Source of the DNA: CAYJWS01 sp964373925
Lineage (GTDB): Bacteria; Patescibacteriota; Patescibacteriia; Buchananbacterales; GWA2-38-13
Assembly (NCBI GenBank): GCA_964373925.1
Contig: CAYJWS010000043.1
Location: forward strand, 1-10,293
Direction of reading: 5' to 3'
DNA: 10,293 nucleotides
Shown: positions 1 through 5,584 of the stretch, piece by piece
Layout of the letters: every line of letters begins with the position of its first letter
How positions within the stretch are numbered: position 1 is the first letter of the stretch
Notes under the pieces: model-generated
What the model saw: only the letters and a program-made list of their open reading frames with translations
What the model was told of the DNA's origin: nothing
Databases searched by the model: none
Position numbers and translations under genes: made by a program

Positions 1-24
1 CCGATCTCCTCGTACGGTGCAACT

Positions 25-104
25 GGTCAGGGGATCCCTCGCATGGCTCGGGATGACCGCGGCGGTCAGATTGCTTCGCATCACTTCGTTATGCTCGCAA
101 TGAC
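25..104. repeat. Cluster of interspersed palindromic repeats (GTCAT family)
   Basis: Three adjoining dyads are visible. ATCCC (34-38) pairs with GGGAT (50-54), with GGTC/GACC outside it. GACCGC (55-60) pairs with GCGGTC (62-67). The stretch 67-104 runs from CAGATTGCTTCGCAT to ATGCTCGCAATGAC and is an imperfect inverted repeat. This composition, ending in ATGAC, matches the dispersed non-coding repeats found in many Patescibacteria genomes. No open reading frame of note lies in 1-149. It sits just downstream of the stop of the minus-strand membrane protein, so it may also form the 3' end of that transcript. Confidence 0.7.
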
Positions 105-149
105 CCATTAGTGACCTATTTTGTAATTCAAGGTAATGTAATAAGCGTC

Positions 150-932
150 TTATGACCATTTTGCGGTTATAAGCACGACCAAGAGAGAAAATATACTGAT
201 AAAAAAGTAACGCAAAAATACAGATCTATTTAATATCCCCAAAAGATGATTCCTGCTCACGCCAATCATCAAATAATACAGAACAGTAAGAATAAAAGCA
301 TTCACATAGAGGCTTGATGGAAGAAAATTTATTACCCAAAAAAATTCTCCCGCTACAAGCGATGTTATAACAAGATACGGCCAACTTTTTTGAAAAGATA
401 CTTCATGAAAATACATAACTTGCTCTGTTACTATAAAAGCAACAAACATAATAATAAATGTTGCTATCCATAAAGATACATTAAGATAAACGATAAATCC
501 AAAAAGCGAAGCGGCAAATAAATAAAGTATTATCAAGCTCAAAAAACTTAAAATATTGCCCATACTGTGTTGTTCGTATTTTTCCTTTTTTTGAAAATGG
601 ACATACGTATTTTCAAGAAAAATTCCTAGAATCATCGTGGGGATGATGGCAATAATATGGCGTAAAAGTTTTCCTTCAAGGAATAAAACAAAAATAAACT
701 GTCCCAATACCAAAAAGAGCGGGGTGGCGAGAAAAAGAAAAAAACTACGAGGATTTCGCTCGCCGATAATAACCATAATTCCAAAAGAAACAATAATGGC
801 AGAGAAAATAATAAACCAAAAAATAATCGCTGGATTTTGCGAATAGAAAAAAAAGAGGTATTCAAGCATTGCAAATACCATGAATGGAAGAAACCATACA
901 AAAAAGTGACTTATTTTAGCCATATTTCTCAT
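150..932 (-). CDS. Uncharacterised polytopic membrane protein (260 aa)
   Basis: Product unknown. The protein is almost entirely hydrophobic, with about eight or nine likely membrane segments (roughly residues 9-30, 34-56, 63-85, 91-108, 126-150, 152-169, 183-203, 207-224, 236-256). One charged loop, HFQKKEKYEQHS (about 112-123), divides it into two halves. A motif GEFFWVINFLP (195-205) next to YVNAF looks like the most constrained part and recalls CPR hypothetical proteins I have seen. The start MRNMAKI (ATG 930-932; ATG 921-923 is the alternative) is preferred because the open frame further upstream to 1112 only translates palindromic repeat DNA. No clear Shine-Dalgarno sequence precedes it. 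It is the last of three unknown genes on this strand; being a membrane partner of the preceding single-pass protein is inference only. Confidence 0.75.
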   Translation of the reverse strand: MRNMAKISHFFVWFLPFMVFAMLEYLFFFYSQNPAIIFWFIIFSAIIVSFGIMVIIGERNPRSFFLFLATPLFLVLGQFIFVLFLEGKLLRHIIAIIPTMILGIFLENTYVHFQKKEKYEQHSMGNILSFLSLIILYLFAASLFGFIVYLNVSLWIATFIIMFVAFIVTEQVMYFHEVSFQKSWPYLVITSLVAGEFFWVINFLPSSLYVNAFILTVLYYLMIGVSRNHLLGILNRSVFLRYFFISIFSLLVVLITAKWS

Positions 933-955
933 ATAACTATAAAATTTAAGAAAAA

Positions 956-1010
956 CTGTCATCCCGCCGAAGGCCCTGAATCCTGCCGAAGGGCGCCCTG
1001 ATACGGGATC
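956..1010. repeat. Interspersed repeat with CTGTCATCCCG terminus
   Basis: The element begins CTGTCATCCCGCCGAAGG and ends ACGGGATC. Inside, CGCCGAAGG and TGCCGAAGGGCG are near-duplicate blocks, so several alternative hairpins can form. It belongs to the same GTCAT/GATCC family as 2027-2086. It lies in the gap between the 142-aa and 260-aa membrane protein genes. Read on the minus strand it is followed by a T-rich stretch, so it might weaken read-through into the 260-aa gene. Confidence 0.7.
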
Positions 1011-1034
1011 TAAAAAAATGAAATATATTGATTT

Positions 1035-1074
1035 ACTGTCATTCCGTCCGCCAGCTGGCGGACGGAATGACAGT
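1035..1074. repeat. Perfect 40-bp palindrome
   Basis: ACTGTCATTCCGTCCGCCAG (1035-1054) is followed immediately by its exact reverse complement (1055-1074), with no unpaired centre. The outer ACTGTCATTCCG is the terminus of the GTCAT repeat family; the centre CCGCCAGCTGGCGG is GC-rich. It would form a very stable hairpin in RNA from either strand, or a cruciform in DNA. It separates two co-oriented genes, so it could act as a processing or decay barrier in their shared transcript. Confidence 0.9.
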
Positions 1075-1099
1075 GTTGCTTTTTCCACCTCAATTAAAT

Positions 1100-1528
1100 T
1101 TATTGCAACCAACCATTCTTGTTCTTAATGACTCCAAGTTTTTTAATAAGATTATTCTTTTCTTCCATATTATTATTCCTCTCCGCTAAGTCGAGCTTAT
1201 CAAAAATAATAATAAGATCAAGATGGATATCTTTAAACTCATGTGAAGGAACAGTTGTTGCGACAAGATAATCTCGAACTTCTTGGGCTGTGGCCCCTAA
1301 ATCGTAAGACAATACTTTTTCTCTCACCTTTTTTTTATACTCGTCTATAAACTCTGGGCTTATTGGCTGTGTAATAGGAGTGATTATTTCTTTTTTTTCA
1401 AAAGTGTTTAATAGTGATGATTTGCTTGTCAAAAAATAAAATAAAAAAATGCATATTATTATAGCTGTTAAAATACCAGCGAAAAGCAGCGATTTTTTTC
1501 TCTGAAAAAAAGCGTCTTGAGATTTCAT
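1100..1528 (-). CDS. Uncharacterised single-pass membrane protein (142 aa)
   Basis: Product unknown. The short N-terminus ends in RKK and is followed by one strong membrane helix (about residues 13-34, rich in L, I and F). That predicts an N-in anchor with the remaining ~105 residues outside the membrane. The outer part is charged and probably helical. It includes QEVRDYLVATTVPSHEFKD (about 83-101) and then IHLDLIIIFDKLDLAE; the 'VP.e.kDiHL.L' pattern recalls small secreted or anchored hypothetical proteins of Patescibacteria. There is no lipobox and no catalytic motif that I recognise. The ATG lies 18 bases after the stop of the 110-aa gene, so the two are probably co-transcribed. Confidence 0.75.
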   Translation of the reverse strand: MKSQDAFFQRKKSLLFAGILTAIIICIFLFYFLTSKSSLLNTFEKKEIITPITQPISPEFIDEYKKKVREKVLSYDLGATAQEVRDYLVATTVPSHEFKDIHLDLIIIFDKLDLAERNNNMEEKNNLIKKLGVIKNKNGWLQ

Positions 1529-1546
1529 GTCAATAATTTAAAAAAA

Positions 1547-1879
1547 TTATAGAAAAAATGAGTCTTTTTCCATTTCCATTTCAATCCATGAATTGGATTC
1601 GTCGTTCCAGCGATATGCTTTAAATTTATGGACCCTTTCGGTTTCGGAATAAACGAATTGCACTTTATGCTCACTGCCGATGCGTTTTGATCCAATAACT
1701 TTTTTATCAATAACAAGAGGTTGATTGGTCCTCTCTAGGCGAATCTTGCCCATAGGGCTTATAAATTCAATAATCTCTACCGTACCCCCATTTTCTCCTA
1801 TTTCTTCAACGGAAGAATGTAAGATCTCAAATTTATCTTCAATAATGGCCTTAATCTCAATCCAGCGTTCATCAGTCAT
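1547..1879 (-). CDS. Conserved CPR-type hypothetical protein (110 aa)
   Basis: Product unknown. It is a soluble acidic protein starting MTDERWIEIK. A middle section has alternating hydrophobic residues (TVEIIEFISPMGKIRLER), then a basic stretch (IDKKVIGSKRIGSE) and an aromatic tail (FVYSETERVHKFKAYRWND). I recognise the pattern 'GK..LER...P.V.DKK....RIGS...V.YVYSETE.VH.FKAY.W' from unannotated Patescibacteria proteins, but no function is known to me. The frame is open upstream to 1942, but those 21 residues come from an AT-rich repeat, so ATG 1877-1879 is chosen. A strong promoter lies about 70 bases upstream. It leads a probable three-gene unit with the two membrane proteins. Confidence 0.8.
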   Translation of the reverse strand: MTDERWIEIKAIIEDKFEILHSSVEEIGENGGTVEIIEFISPMGKIRLERTNQPLVIDKKVIGSKRIGSEHKVQFVYSETERVHKFKAYRWNDESNSWIEMEMEKDSFFL

Positions 1880-1885
1880 ATGTAA

Positions 1886-1917
1886 TATAGTGAATAGTTT
1901 GTAGTTTATAGTGAATA
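1886..1917. repeat. 11-bp direct repeat in the leader of the 110-aa gene
   Basis: TATAGTGAATA occurs at 1886-1896 and again at 1907-1917, a 21-bp period (two helical turns). It sits in the minus-strand leader between promoter and start codon. It may be a tandem-repeat remnant of the TATAGTTTATAGT type, or a binding site; the sequence alone cannot say which. Confidence 0.6.
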
Positions 1918-1954
1918 TGAGTAAATTACAAAATTGAAACAATAAACTCTAAGA

Positions 1955-1983
1955 ATTTTAGCAGAAATTCGAATTTTTTTCAA
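1955..1983 (-). promoter_or_regulatory. Sigma-70 promoter for the three-gene unknown cassette
   Basis: Read on the minus strand, TTGAAA (1983-1978) and TAAAAT (1960-1955) are separated by 17 bases. TG sits one base ahead of the -10 box, giving an extended -10. Both boxes match the consensus in 5 of 6 positions. The predicted start near 1948 leaves a leader of about 70 bases before ATG 1879. Confidence 0.7.
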
Positions 1984-2026
1984 CTTTTCTTATTTTCTTG
2001 AATTACGAAACTCCCCTACTAAAATT

Positions 2027-2086
2027 GTCATCCTCGACCCTGCTTGCCCGCCGAAGCCTTGGCGAAGGCTGGGATCGGGGATCCAG
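2027..2086. repeat. Interspersed GTCATCC...GGATCCAG repeat
   Basis: The element runs from GTCATCCTCGACCC to GATCGGGGATCCAG. Its termini are inverted, and an internal hairpin pairs AGCCTT (2055-2060) with AAGGCT (2065-2070). It is the same family as 956-1010. It lies downstream of the Nudix gene and upstream of the promoter at 1955-1983. Confidence 0.7.
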
Positions 2087-2100
2087 AAAACTAGGAAATA

Positions 2101-2129
2101 CTGGATTCCCGCTTTCGCGAGAATAACAG
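2101..2129. repeat. Interspersed repeat CTGGATTCCCGC...AACAG
   Basis: CTGGATTCCCGC, a short TTTC loop, and GCGAGAATAACAG form an imperfect hairpin. The layout matches the common unit CTGGATTCCCGCnnnnGCGGGAATGACAG with a few decayed bases. It follows the element at 2027-2086 by 14 bases, in the opposite terminal orientation. Confidence 0.7.
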
Positions 2130-2153
2130 AAGGAGGAATTTCGCAATTCAAGG

Positions 2154-2591
2154 TTATTTGCTATAATACTTTTTTAATAAAAAAGAGTGCGCCTCGCGCA
2201 CGAGCTTTTGGCTGTTTTTATAAATAAGGCATTGCAGGGCATCTTCATACGCAAACCATCCAAAATCCTTATGTTCATCTGATATGTGAATGGGCATATC
2301 TTTTATATGCCCCAAGAAAAAAATAACTTCTTTATAAATAATTCTTCCTTTTTCAACTCGAAATGTATATCGATATGAGCTGCGAAATCCTTTTTCAAGC
2401 TTTATGTCTCTTGCTTTAATTCCGGTTTCCTCTTGCGTTTCGCGAAATGCCGTCTCAAGGATGCTTTCGCCCGTCTCCATTCGCCCTTTCGGAAAATTCC
2501 AATATTTTTTTCCATGCAAAAGCAAAAGATAGAATATCTTCTTATTTTTTACGGTATATATAATAATGCCCGAAGATCGCTGGTTAATCAT
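2154..2591 (-). CDS. Nudix hydrolase, bis(5'-nucleosyl)-tetraphosphatase type
   Basis: A 145-aa Nudix protein. The full Nudix box (GX5EX7REUXEEXGU) is present at residues 36-58: G36, E42, R50-E51, E54-E55, G57-I58. These carry the metal-binding glutamates. It is preceded by YWNFPKGRMETGE, the 'W.FPKG..E.GE' signature typical of asymmetric Ap4A hydrolases. The later HKDFGWFAYEDA also fits the 'EH..f.W....eA' segment of that subgroup. The expected reaction is cleavage of dinucleoside polyphosphates such as Ap4A in the cytoplasm. Within the Nudix superfamily substrate assignment from motifs is tentative; a nucleotide-pool cleaning role is possible. It lies 58 bases downstream of rarA on the same strand, so co-transcription is likely. 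The start is ATG 2589-2591; no clear Shine-Dalgarno sequence is visible. Confidence 0.88.
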   Translation of the reverse strand: MINQRSSGIIIYTVKNKKIFYLLLLHGKKYWNFPKGRMETGESILETAFRETQEETGIKARDIKLEKGFRSSYRYTFRVEKGRIIYKEVIFFLGHIKDMPIHISDEHKDFGWFAYEDALQCLIYKNSQKLVREAHSFLLKKYYSK

Positions 2592-2598
2592 ATTTGAA

Positions 2599-2667
2599 GC
2601 TATAAGTAATAAGCCATAAGTAATAAAGTAATATCTTACTGCTTATTGCTTACTTCTTATCGCTTAA
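2599..2667. repeat. AT-rich imperfect inverted repeat spanning the rarA 3' end
   Basis: The left arm (AAGCTATAAGTAATAAGCC..., from 2598) is largely the reverse complement of the right arm, which ends ...TTACTTCTTATCGCTT near 2664. Both arms are built from the words ATAAG and TAATAAG. The right arm overlaps the last codons of rarA and supplies its terminal S-D-K-K and TAA. In RNA it would form a long weak hairpin between rarA and the Nudix gene. Confidence 0.6.
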
Positions 2668-3903
2668 ATACTTTCTTCCCTTTAATTTTTCCGGGAAATA
2701 CTCTTGGTCTTCTTTCCATTCATAATCCGGGGAATATTTGTACTCTTTGCCATACCCTAAATTTTTCATTAATTTCGTGGGCGCGTTTCGCAGATGCAGT
2801 GGCACCGGCTCGTTAACAGAGTTATTCACGTCTTCTTTAACTTTTTTATATGCCTGATAGATTTCTACGGATTTTTTAGACTTTGCCAAATATACCACGC
2901 ACTGTGCCAAAATCACGTCGCACTCGGGCATGCCGACAAAGTGGCATCCTTGATAGCATGCTATCGCCTGCTCAAGAGCGTGGGAATTCGCAATGCCAAT
3001 ATCCTCCACCGCCATCCGAATAAGCCGCCGCGCGACATAGAGCGGATCTTCGCCCGCCTCAAGTATCCGTCCGAGCCAATAGAGCGCGGCATCGGTATTG
3101 CCTCCGCGGATGCTCTTATGAAGCGCGGAAATAATATTGTAGTGCTCCTCGCCCGCGCGATCGTACAGAAAATGAGACTTTTTCAAGGAATCTTTCAATA
3201 TTTCTTTATCCAGCGCAATCTTTTTCAAAGAATTCGGTTTTGTGGATTTGACCGCGAACTCCAAGACATTTAAAGCAACTCTTGCGTCTCCATTTGATAG
3301 GGTGGCTAAAAAAACAATAGTTTCATCATCCGCACGCACCTGCAGATTTCCCAACCCGTCTTTTTTGTCTAATAGCGCCCGCCTGATAATTGCCTCAATA
3401 TCGTGTATGAAAAGTTGCTCAAGCACAAACACACGGCACCGCGAAAGCAGAGCTGAATTAAGCTCAAACGAAGGATTCTCCGTGGTCGCGCCAATGAGCG
3501 TGACAACTCCCTTTTCAACATAGGGCAAGAGCGCGTCTTGCTGTGACTTATTCCAGCGATGTATCTCGTCTATAAAAAGTATCGTCCTTTTTTCATGAAA
3601 TTTTTTCTTGTCGCTCGCGTCTCTAAATATATCCCGCAGCTCTTTTGTGCCCGACGATACCGCGGAGAGCTGAATAAAGGAAGACTCCGTAATATTGGCA
3701 ATAATTTGCGCGAGCGTCGTCTTGCCCGAACCCGGCGGACCCCAAAAGATCATCGAAGGAATCTCGTCTTTTTCAATAGACTCGCGCAAGAGCTTTCCAT
3801 CGCCGACAAGATGCTTTTGTCCGAAAAAATTATCAAAATTATCCGGCCTCATTCTATCGGCAAGAGGAGAATCTTTGGCAATATTTTTCTCAAATAAATC
3901 CAT
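2650..3903 (-). CDS. rarA: Replication-associated recombination protein A (RarA/MgsA AAA+ ATPase)
   Basis: A 417-aa AAA+ ATPase of the clamp-loader clade, close to the usual RarA length of about 420-450. Visible motifs are Walker A GPPGSGKTT (55-63), Walker B ILFIDEIHRWNKSQQDALLP (108-127, with D112 and E113), sensor 1 GATTENP (138-144) and the ALLSRCRVF stretch with the likely arginine finger (151-159). The C-terminal half has the MgsA/RarA signatures HKSIRGG, ALYWLGRILEAGEDP and RRLIRMAVEDIG, then NEPVPLHLRNAPTKLMK. RarA acts at stalled replication forks on single-stranded DNA ends and gaps. The start MDLFEKN is chosen: GGGAG lies four bases upstream, and the in-frame GTG at 3921 sits upstream of the -10 box. 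The predicted transcript start is only a few bases before the ATG, so the mRNA may be nearly leaderless. Confidence 0.95.
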   Translation of the reverse strand: MDLFEKNIAKDSPLADRMRPDNFDNFFGQKHLVGDGKLLRESIEKDEIPSMIFWGPPGSGKTTLAQIIANITESSFIQLSAVSSGTKELRDIFRDASDKKKFHEKRTILFIDEIHRWNKSQQDALLPYVEKGVVTLIGATTENPSFELNSALLSRCRVFVLEQLFIHDIEAIIRRALLDKKDGLGNLQVRADDETIVFLATLSNGDARVALNVLEFAVKSTKPNSLKKIALDKEILKDSLKKSHFLYDRAGEEHYNIISALHKSIRGGNTDAALYWLGRILEAGEDPLYVARRLIRMAVEDIGIANSHALEQAIACYQGCHFVGMPECDVILAQCVVYLAKSKKSVEIYQAYKKVKEDVNNSVNEPVPLHLRNAPTKLMKNLGYGKEYKYSPDYEWKEDQEYFPEKLKGRKYLSDKK

Positions 3904-3912
3904 GGCACTCCC

Positions 3913-3940
3913 ATTATACACCCAAAACTATCTTGGACAA
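3913..3940 (-). promoter_or_regulatory. Promoter for rarA (divergent pair)
   Basis: On the minus strand, TTGTCC (3940-3935) and a perfect TATAAT (3918-3913) are separated by 16 bases. The predicted start near 3906 is about three bases before ATG 3903, implying a leaderless or near-leaderless mRNA. Its -35 box overlaps, on the opposite strand, the -35 box of the promoter at 3934-3962. Confidence 0.7.
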
Positions 3941-3962
3941 AACGCTTTATTTGATATATAAT
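3934..3962 (+). promoter_or_regulatory. Promoter for the rhamnose epimerase/reductase gene (divergent pair)
   Basis: TGGACA (3934-3939, 5 of 6 to consensus) and TATAAT (3957-3962, perfect) are separated by 17 bases. The predicted start near 3969 gives a leader of about 14 bases before ATG 3983 with no Shine-Dalgarno sequence. The -35 box shares five base pairs with that of the rarA promoter, so the two can hardly be occupied at the same time. Confidence 0.75.
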
Positions 3963-3982
3963 TTATAAAAATATACAAACCT

Positions 3983-4810
3983 ATGCAAAAAATTCTTATT
4001 TTCGGAGCGGGCTGGCTTGGAAATAAATATAAAGGCTATCTTGGCGCGACATTAAGCAGCGCAAATATCACGGATAAAAAATCAGTTGAGAAAAAACTTG
4101 ATGAATATAAGCCTGATATTGTTATAAATACCGCGGGAAAAACCGGCAGGCCCAATATAGACTGGTGCGAAGACCATAAAATTGAAACGATAGAAAGCAA
4201 CACCATTGGCCCGCTTGTGCTTATGAATGCGTGCCTTGCAAAAAATATCCATCTCGTGCATCTTTCCAGCGGATGCATTTTTAACGGCGTTTCAACTCAC
4301 GCAAACGGCTTTACAGAAGAAGACTCTCCAAACCCCGTGAGTTTTTACTCATGGACAAAAGCGTGGGCGGACGAAGTTTTAAAAAACTTCCCGGTTCTTA
4401 TTTTGCGCATTCGGATGCCCGTTGACTCGCTTCCCAATCCAAGAAATCTTATAACCAAGCTTTCAAACTACAAAAACATAATAGATGTTGAAAATTCTAT
4501 TACCATAGTAGACGATCTGCTCTTGGCAACCCGCGAACTTATAGATAAAAAGAAAACCGGCATTTATAATATTACAAATCCCGAGCCCGTGAAGCATAAA
4601 GACATAATGCAGTGGTATACAGAAATTATTGATTTGGGACATGGATACACAATGATTCCGGCAAAGGATTTGCTCATAAAAAAAATCGCAAAGGCAGGCC
4701 GCTCAAACTGCATATTAGATACATCCAAACTTCAAAAAGAAGGAATAATTCTGCATAACACAAGGGACGCGATCATTGCCTGCATGAAAGAATACAAAAA
4801 ACATATATAA
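3983..4810 (+). CDS. NRS/ER-like UDP/dTDP-4-keto-6-deoxyglucose epimerase/reductase (L-rhamnose synthesis)
   Basis: A 275-aa extended short-chain dehydrogenase. It has the NAD(P)-binding GAGWLG (8-13) and the catalytic YSWTK (Y122, K126). Beyond generic RmlD features it carries a run of motifs I recognise from plant nucleotide-rhamnose synthase/epimerase-reductase (NRS/ER, the C-terminal half of RHM) and mimivirus L780. These are TGRPNIDWCEDHKIETI (54-70), SGCIFNG (96-102), EEDSPNPVSFYSWTKA, LRIRMP (141-146), NPRNLITKLSNY (152-163), the NSIT...D.LL region (171-180), and RSNCILDTSKL near the end. In that family one enzyme does both the 3,5-epimerisation and the 4-keto reduction. From memory, a Cys and a Lys act in epimerisation; C98 and K159 are at the matching motifs. 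No 4,6-dehydratase or glycosyltransferase gene is in the window. It is transcribed alone from a promoter shared back-to-back with rarA and ends before a hairpin terminator. Confidence 0.85.
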   Translation: MQKILIFGAGWLGNKYKGYLGATLSSANITDKKSVEKKLDEYKPDIVINTAGKTGRPNIDWCEDHKIETIESNTIGPLVLMNACLAKNIHLVHLSSGCIFNGVSTHANGFTEEDSPNPVSFYSWTKAWADEVLKNFPVLILRIRMPVDSLPNPRNLITKLSNYKNIIDVENSITIVDDLLLATRELIDKKKTGIYNITNPEPVKHKDIMQWYTEIIDLGHGYTMIPAKDLLIKKIAKAGRSNCILDTSKLQKEGIILHNTRDAIIACMKEYKKHI

Positions 4811-4891
4811 TTTATGACGGTAGAAAAAATAAAATTGTCATTCCCTTGTTAATTTTTCACAAAATTACACACTAATTTTTAAAATTACATA

Positions 4892-4919
4892 AAAAACCCT
4901 AAAAAAATAATGGGTTTTT
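4892..4919 (+). terminator. Weak intrinsic terminator after the epimerase/reductase gene
   Basis: AAAAACCC (4892-4899) and GGGTTTTT (4912-4919) form an 8-bp stem with a 12-base AT-rich loop, ending in a short T run. The stem has only three GC pairs. Because both flanks are A/T runs it could work in either direction. Confidence 0.6.
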
Positions 4920-4927
4920 AAAATTCT

Positions 4928-4956
4928 TTTACAAATTTTTTAAAAATTGGTATTAT
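4928..4956 (+). promoter_or_regulatory. Extended -10 promoter for the coiled-coil gene
   Basis: TTTACA (4928-4933) and TATTAT (4951-4956) are separated by 17 bases, both 5 of 6 to consensus, with TG at 4948-4949 one base ahead of the -10 box. The start near 4963 gives a leader of about 27 bases with no well-placed Shine-Dalgarno sequence before ATG 4990. Confidence 0.7.
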
Positions 4957-4989
4957 AAAATTAACAGAGAGATTCATAACTTCAACTCT

Positions 4990-5310
4990 ATGGAATCCCA
5001 CAATGAAAAATCACTCACCAGACATGAATTCGACGAATGGGCAATCGCCACCAAAGAAACGCTCAATTCAATAGACGACACACTCACTGACCACACTAAA
5101 CTTCTTACAAGCCACGGCCGTCAGCTTGTAACAATTGAAAAAACGTTGGACAACCATACCACAATCCTCGCCGAAATCGCCGGCACACTCCGCGACATTC
5201 GAACAGAGTTAAAATCTGTCACTGGTCTCTATCGCCGCCTTGATCGGCGTGATGAAGTGTTTGCAGGCAAACTCGGGGTTGACCTCTCCAAGGTAGACGC
5301 TGGAATGTAA
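4990..5310 (+). CDS. Small coiled-coil protein of unknown function (106 aa)
   Basis: Product unknown. There is no signal peptide and no membrane segment. After a charged start (LTRHEFDEWA), residues about 23-80 form a near-continuous helix with heptad-like hydrophobic spacing (I28, L32, L39, L46, I49, L53, I59/L60, I63, L67, I70, L74, V77, L80). Histidines recur as DHTKLL, SHGRQL and NHTTIL, suggesting a duplicated segment. A conserved-looking tail follows: GLYRRLDRRDEVFAGKLGVDLSKVDAGM (two pieces, 79-92 and 93-106). Small Patescibacteria proteins with a 'LY.RLD.RD.vFA.KLGvDL..VD.G' ending are familiar to me but unannotated. It stands alone between its own promoter and a strong terminator. 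A homo-oligomeric coiled-coil bundle is the likely form; the role is unknown. Confidence 0.8.
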   Translation: MESHNEKSLTRHEFDEWAIATKETLNSIDDTLTDHTKLLTSHGRQLVTIEKTLDNHTTILAEIAGTLRDIRTELKSVTGLYRRLDRRDEVFAGKLGVDLSKVDAGM

Positions 5311-5368
5311 CGCCTACCTCTATATTATTTTTTCTCAAAATTAAAAAACCATAAAAATATAAAAAGTG

Positions 5369-5398
5369 AAAACCGTTCAAATACATTGAACGGTTTTT
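5369..5398. terminator. Strong intrinsic terminator, probably bidirectional
   Basis: AAAACCGTTCAA (5369-5380) and TTGAACGGTTTT (5386-5397) form a perfect 12-bp stem with loop ATACA, followed by a T run on the plus strand. On the minus strand the hairpin is followed by CACTTTTTATATTTTT, so it can also end the convergent small membrane-peptide transcript. Confidence 0.85.
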
Positions 5399-5400
5399 AT

Positions 5401-5426
5401 AGATGGAAGCCTATCTCCATCTTTTT
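5401..5426 (+). terminator. Second terminator-like hairpin
   Basis: AGATGGA (5401-5407) and TCCATCT (5416-5422) form a 7-bp stem followed by T5422-T5426. It lies two bases after the previous hairpin. The stop codon of the minus-strand 41-aa frame falls inside its loop. It may be a backup terminator for the coiled-coil gene. Confidence 0.5.
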
Positions 5427-5536
5427 GGCTTTGAAAATTTTTGAATGTACTGATACCTTGCGCTTTTTATCAGCTGCAAAGAAATGAAAATTATCACAAA
5501 GATAATTCCTACGCCCAGTAGCTGATCACCACTCAT
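5411..5536 (-). CDS. Small single-pass membrane peptide (41 aa)
   Basis: Unrecognised and easily missed. The frame starts at ATG 5534-5536 and ends at TAG 5411-5413. The peptide begins MSGDQLLGVGIIFVIIF and continues ISLQLIKSAR. It has one clear membrane helix (about residues 6-23) followed by a strongly basic tail ending KPKRWR. The positive-inside rule predicts N-out, C-in. Support beyond length: GGAG lies 10 bases upstream of the ATG; a promoter with a perfect TATAAT and 17-base spacing lies about 42 bases further up (5585-5613); and a bidirectional terminator follows the stop. It is 112 bases downstream of uppS on the same strand, so both could also share a transcript. Function unknown; existence is inferred from signals and needs homologues. 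Confidence 0.55.
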   Translation of the reverse strand: MSGDQLLGVGIIFVIIFISLQLIKSARYQYIQKFSKPKRWR

Positions 5537-5584
5537 GCAAACCACACTCCATAAAAAAGAGCTTCAATGAAAGAACTATTTATT

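Noticed and set aside
933..1112. In-frame N-terminal extension of the polytopic membrane protein up to 1112
   Set aside because: It only translates the palindromic repeats at 956-1010 and 1035-1074; the hydrophobic protein proper begins at MRNMAKI.
1880..1942. In-frame extension of the 110-aa protein
   Set aside because: The added residues come from an AT-rich direct repeat in the leader; the conserved-looking start is MTDERW.
956..2129. CRISPR array from the repeated GTCATCC units
   Set aside because: Units differ in length and interior, spacing is irregular, and no cas gene is nearby.
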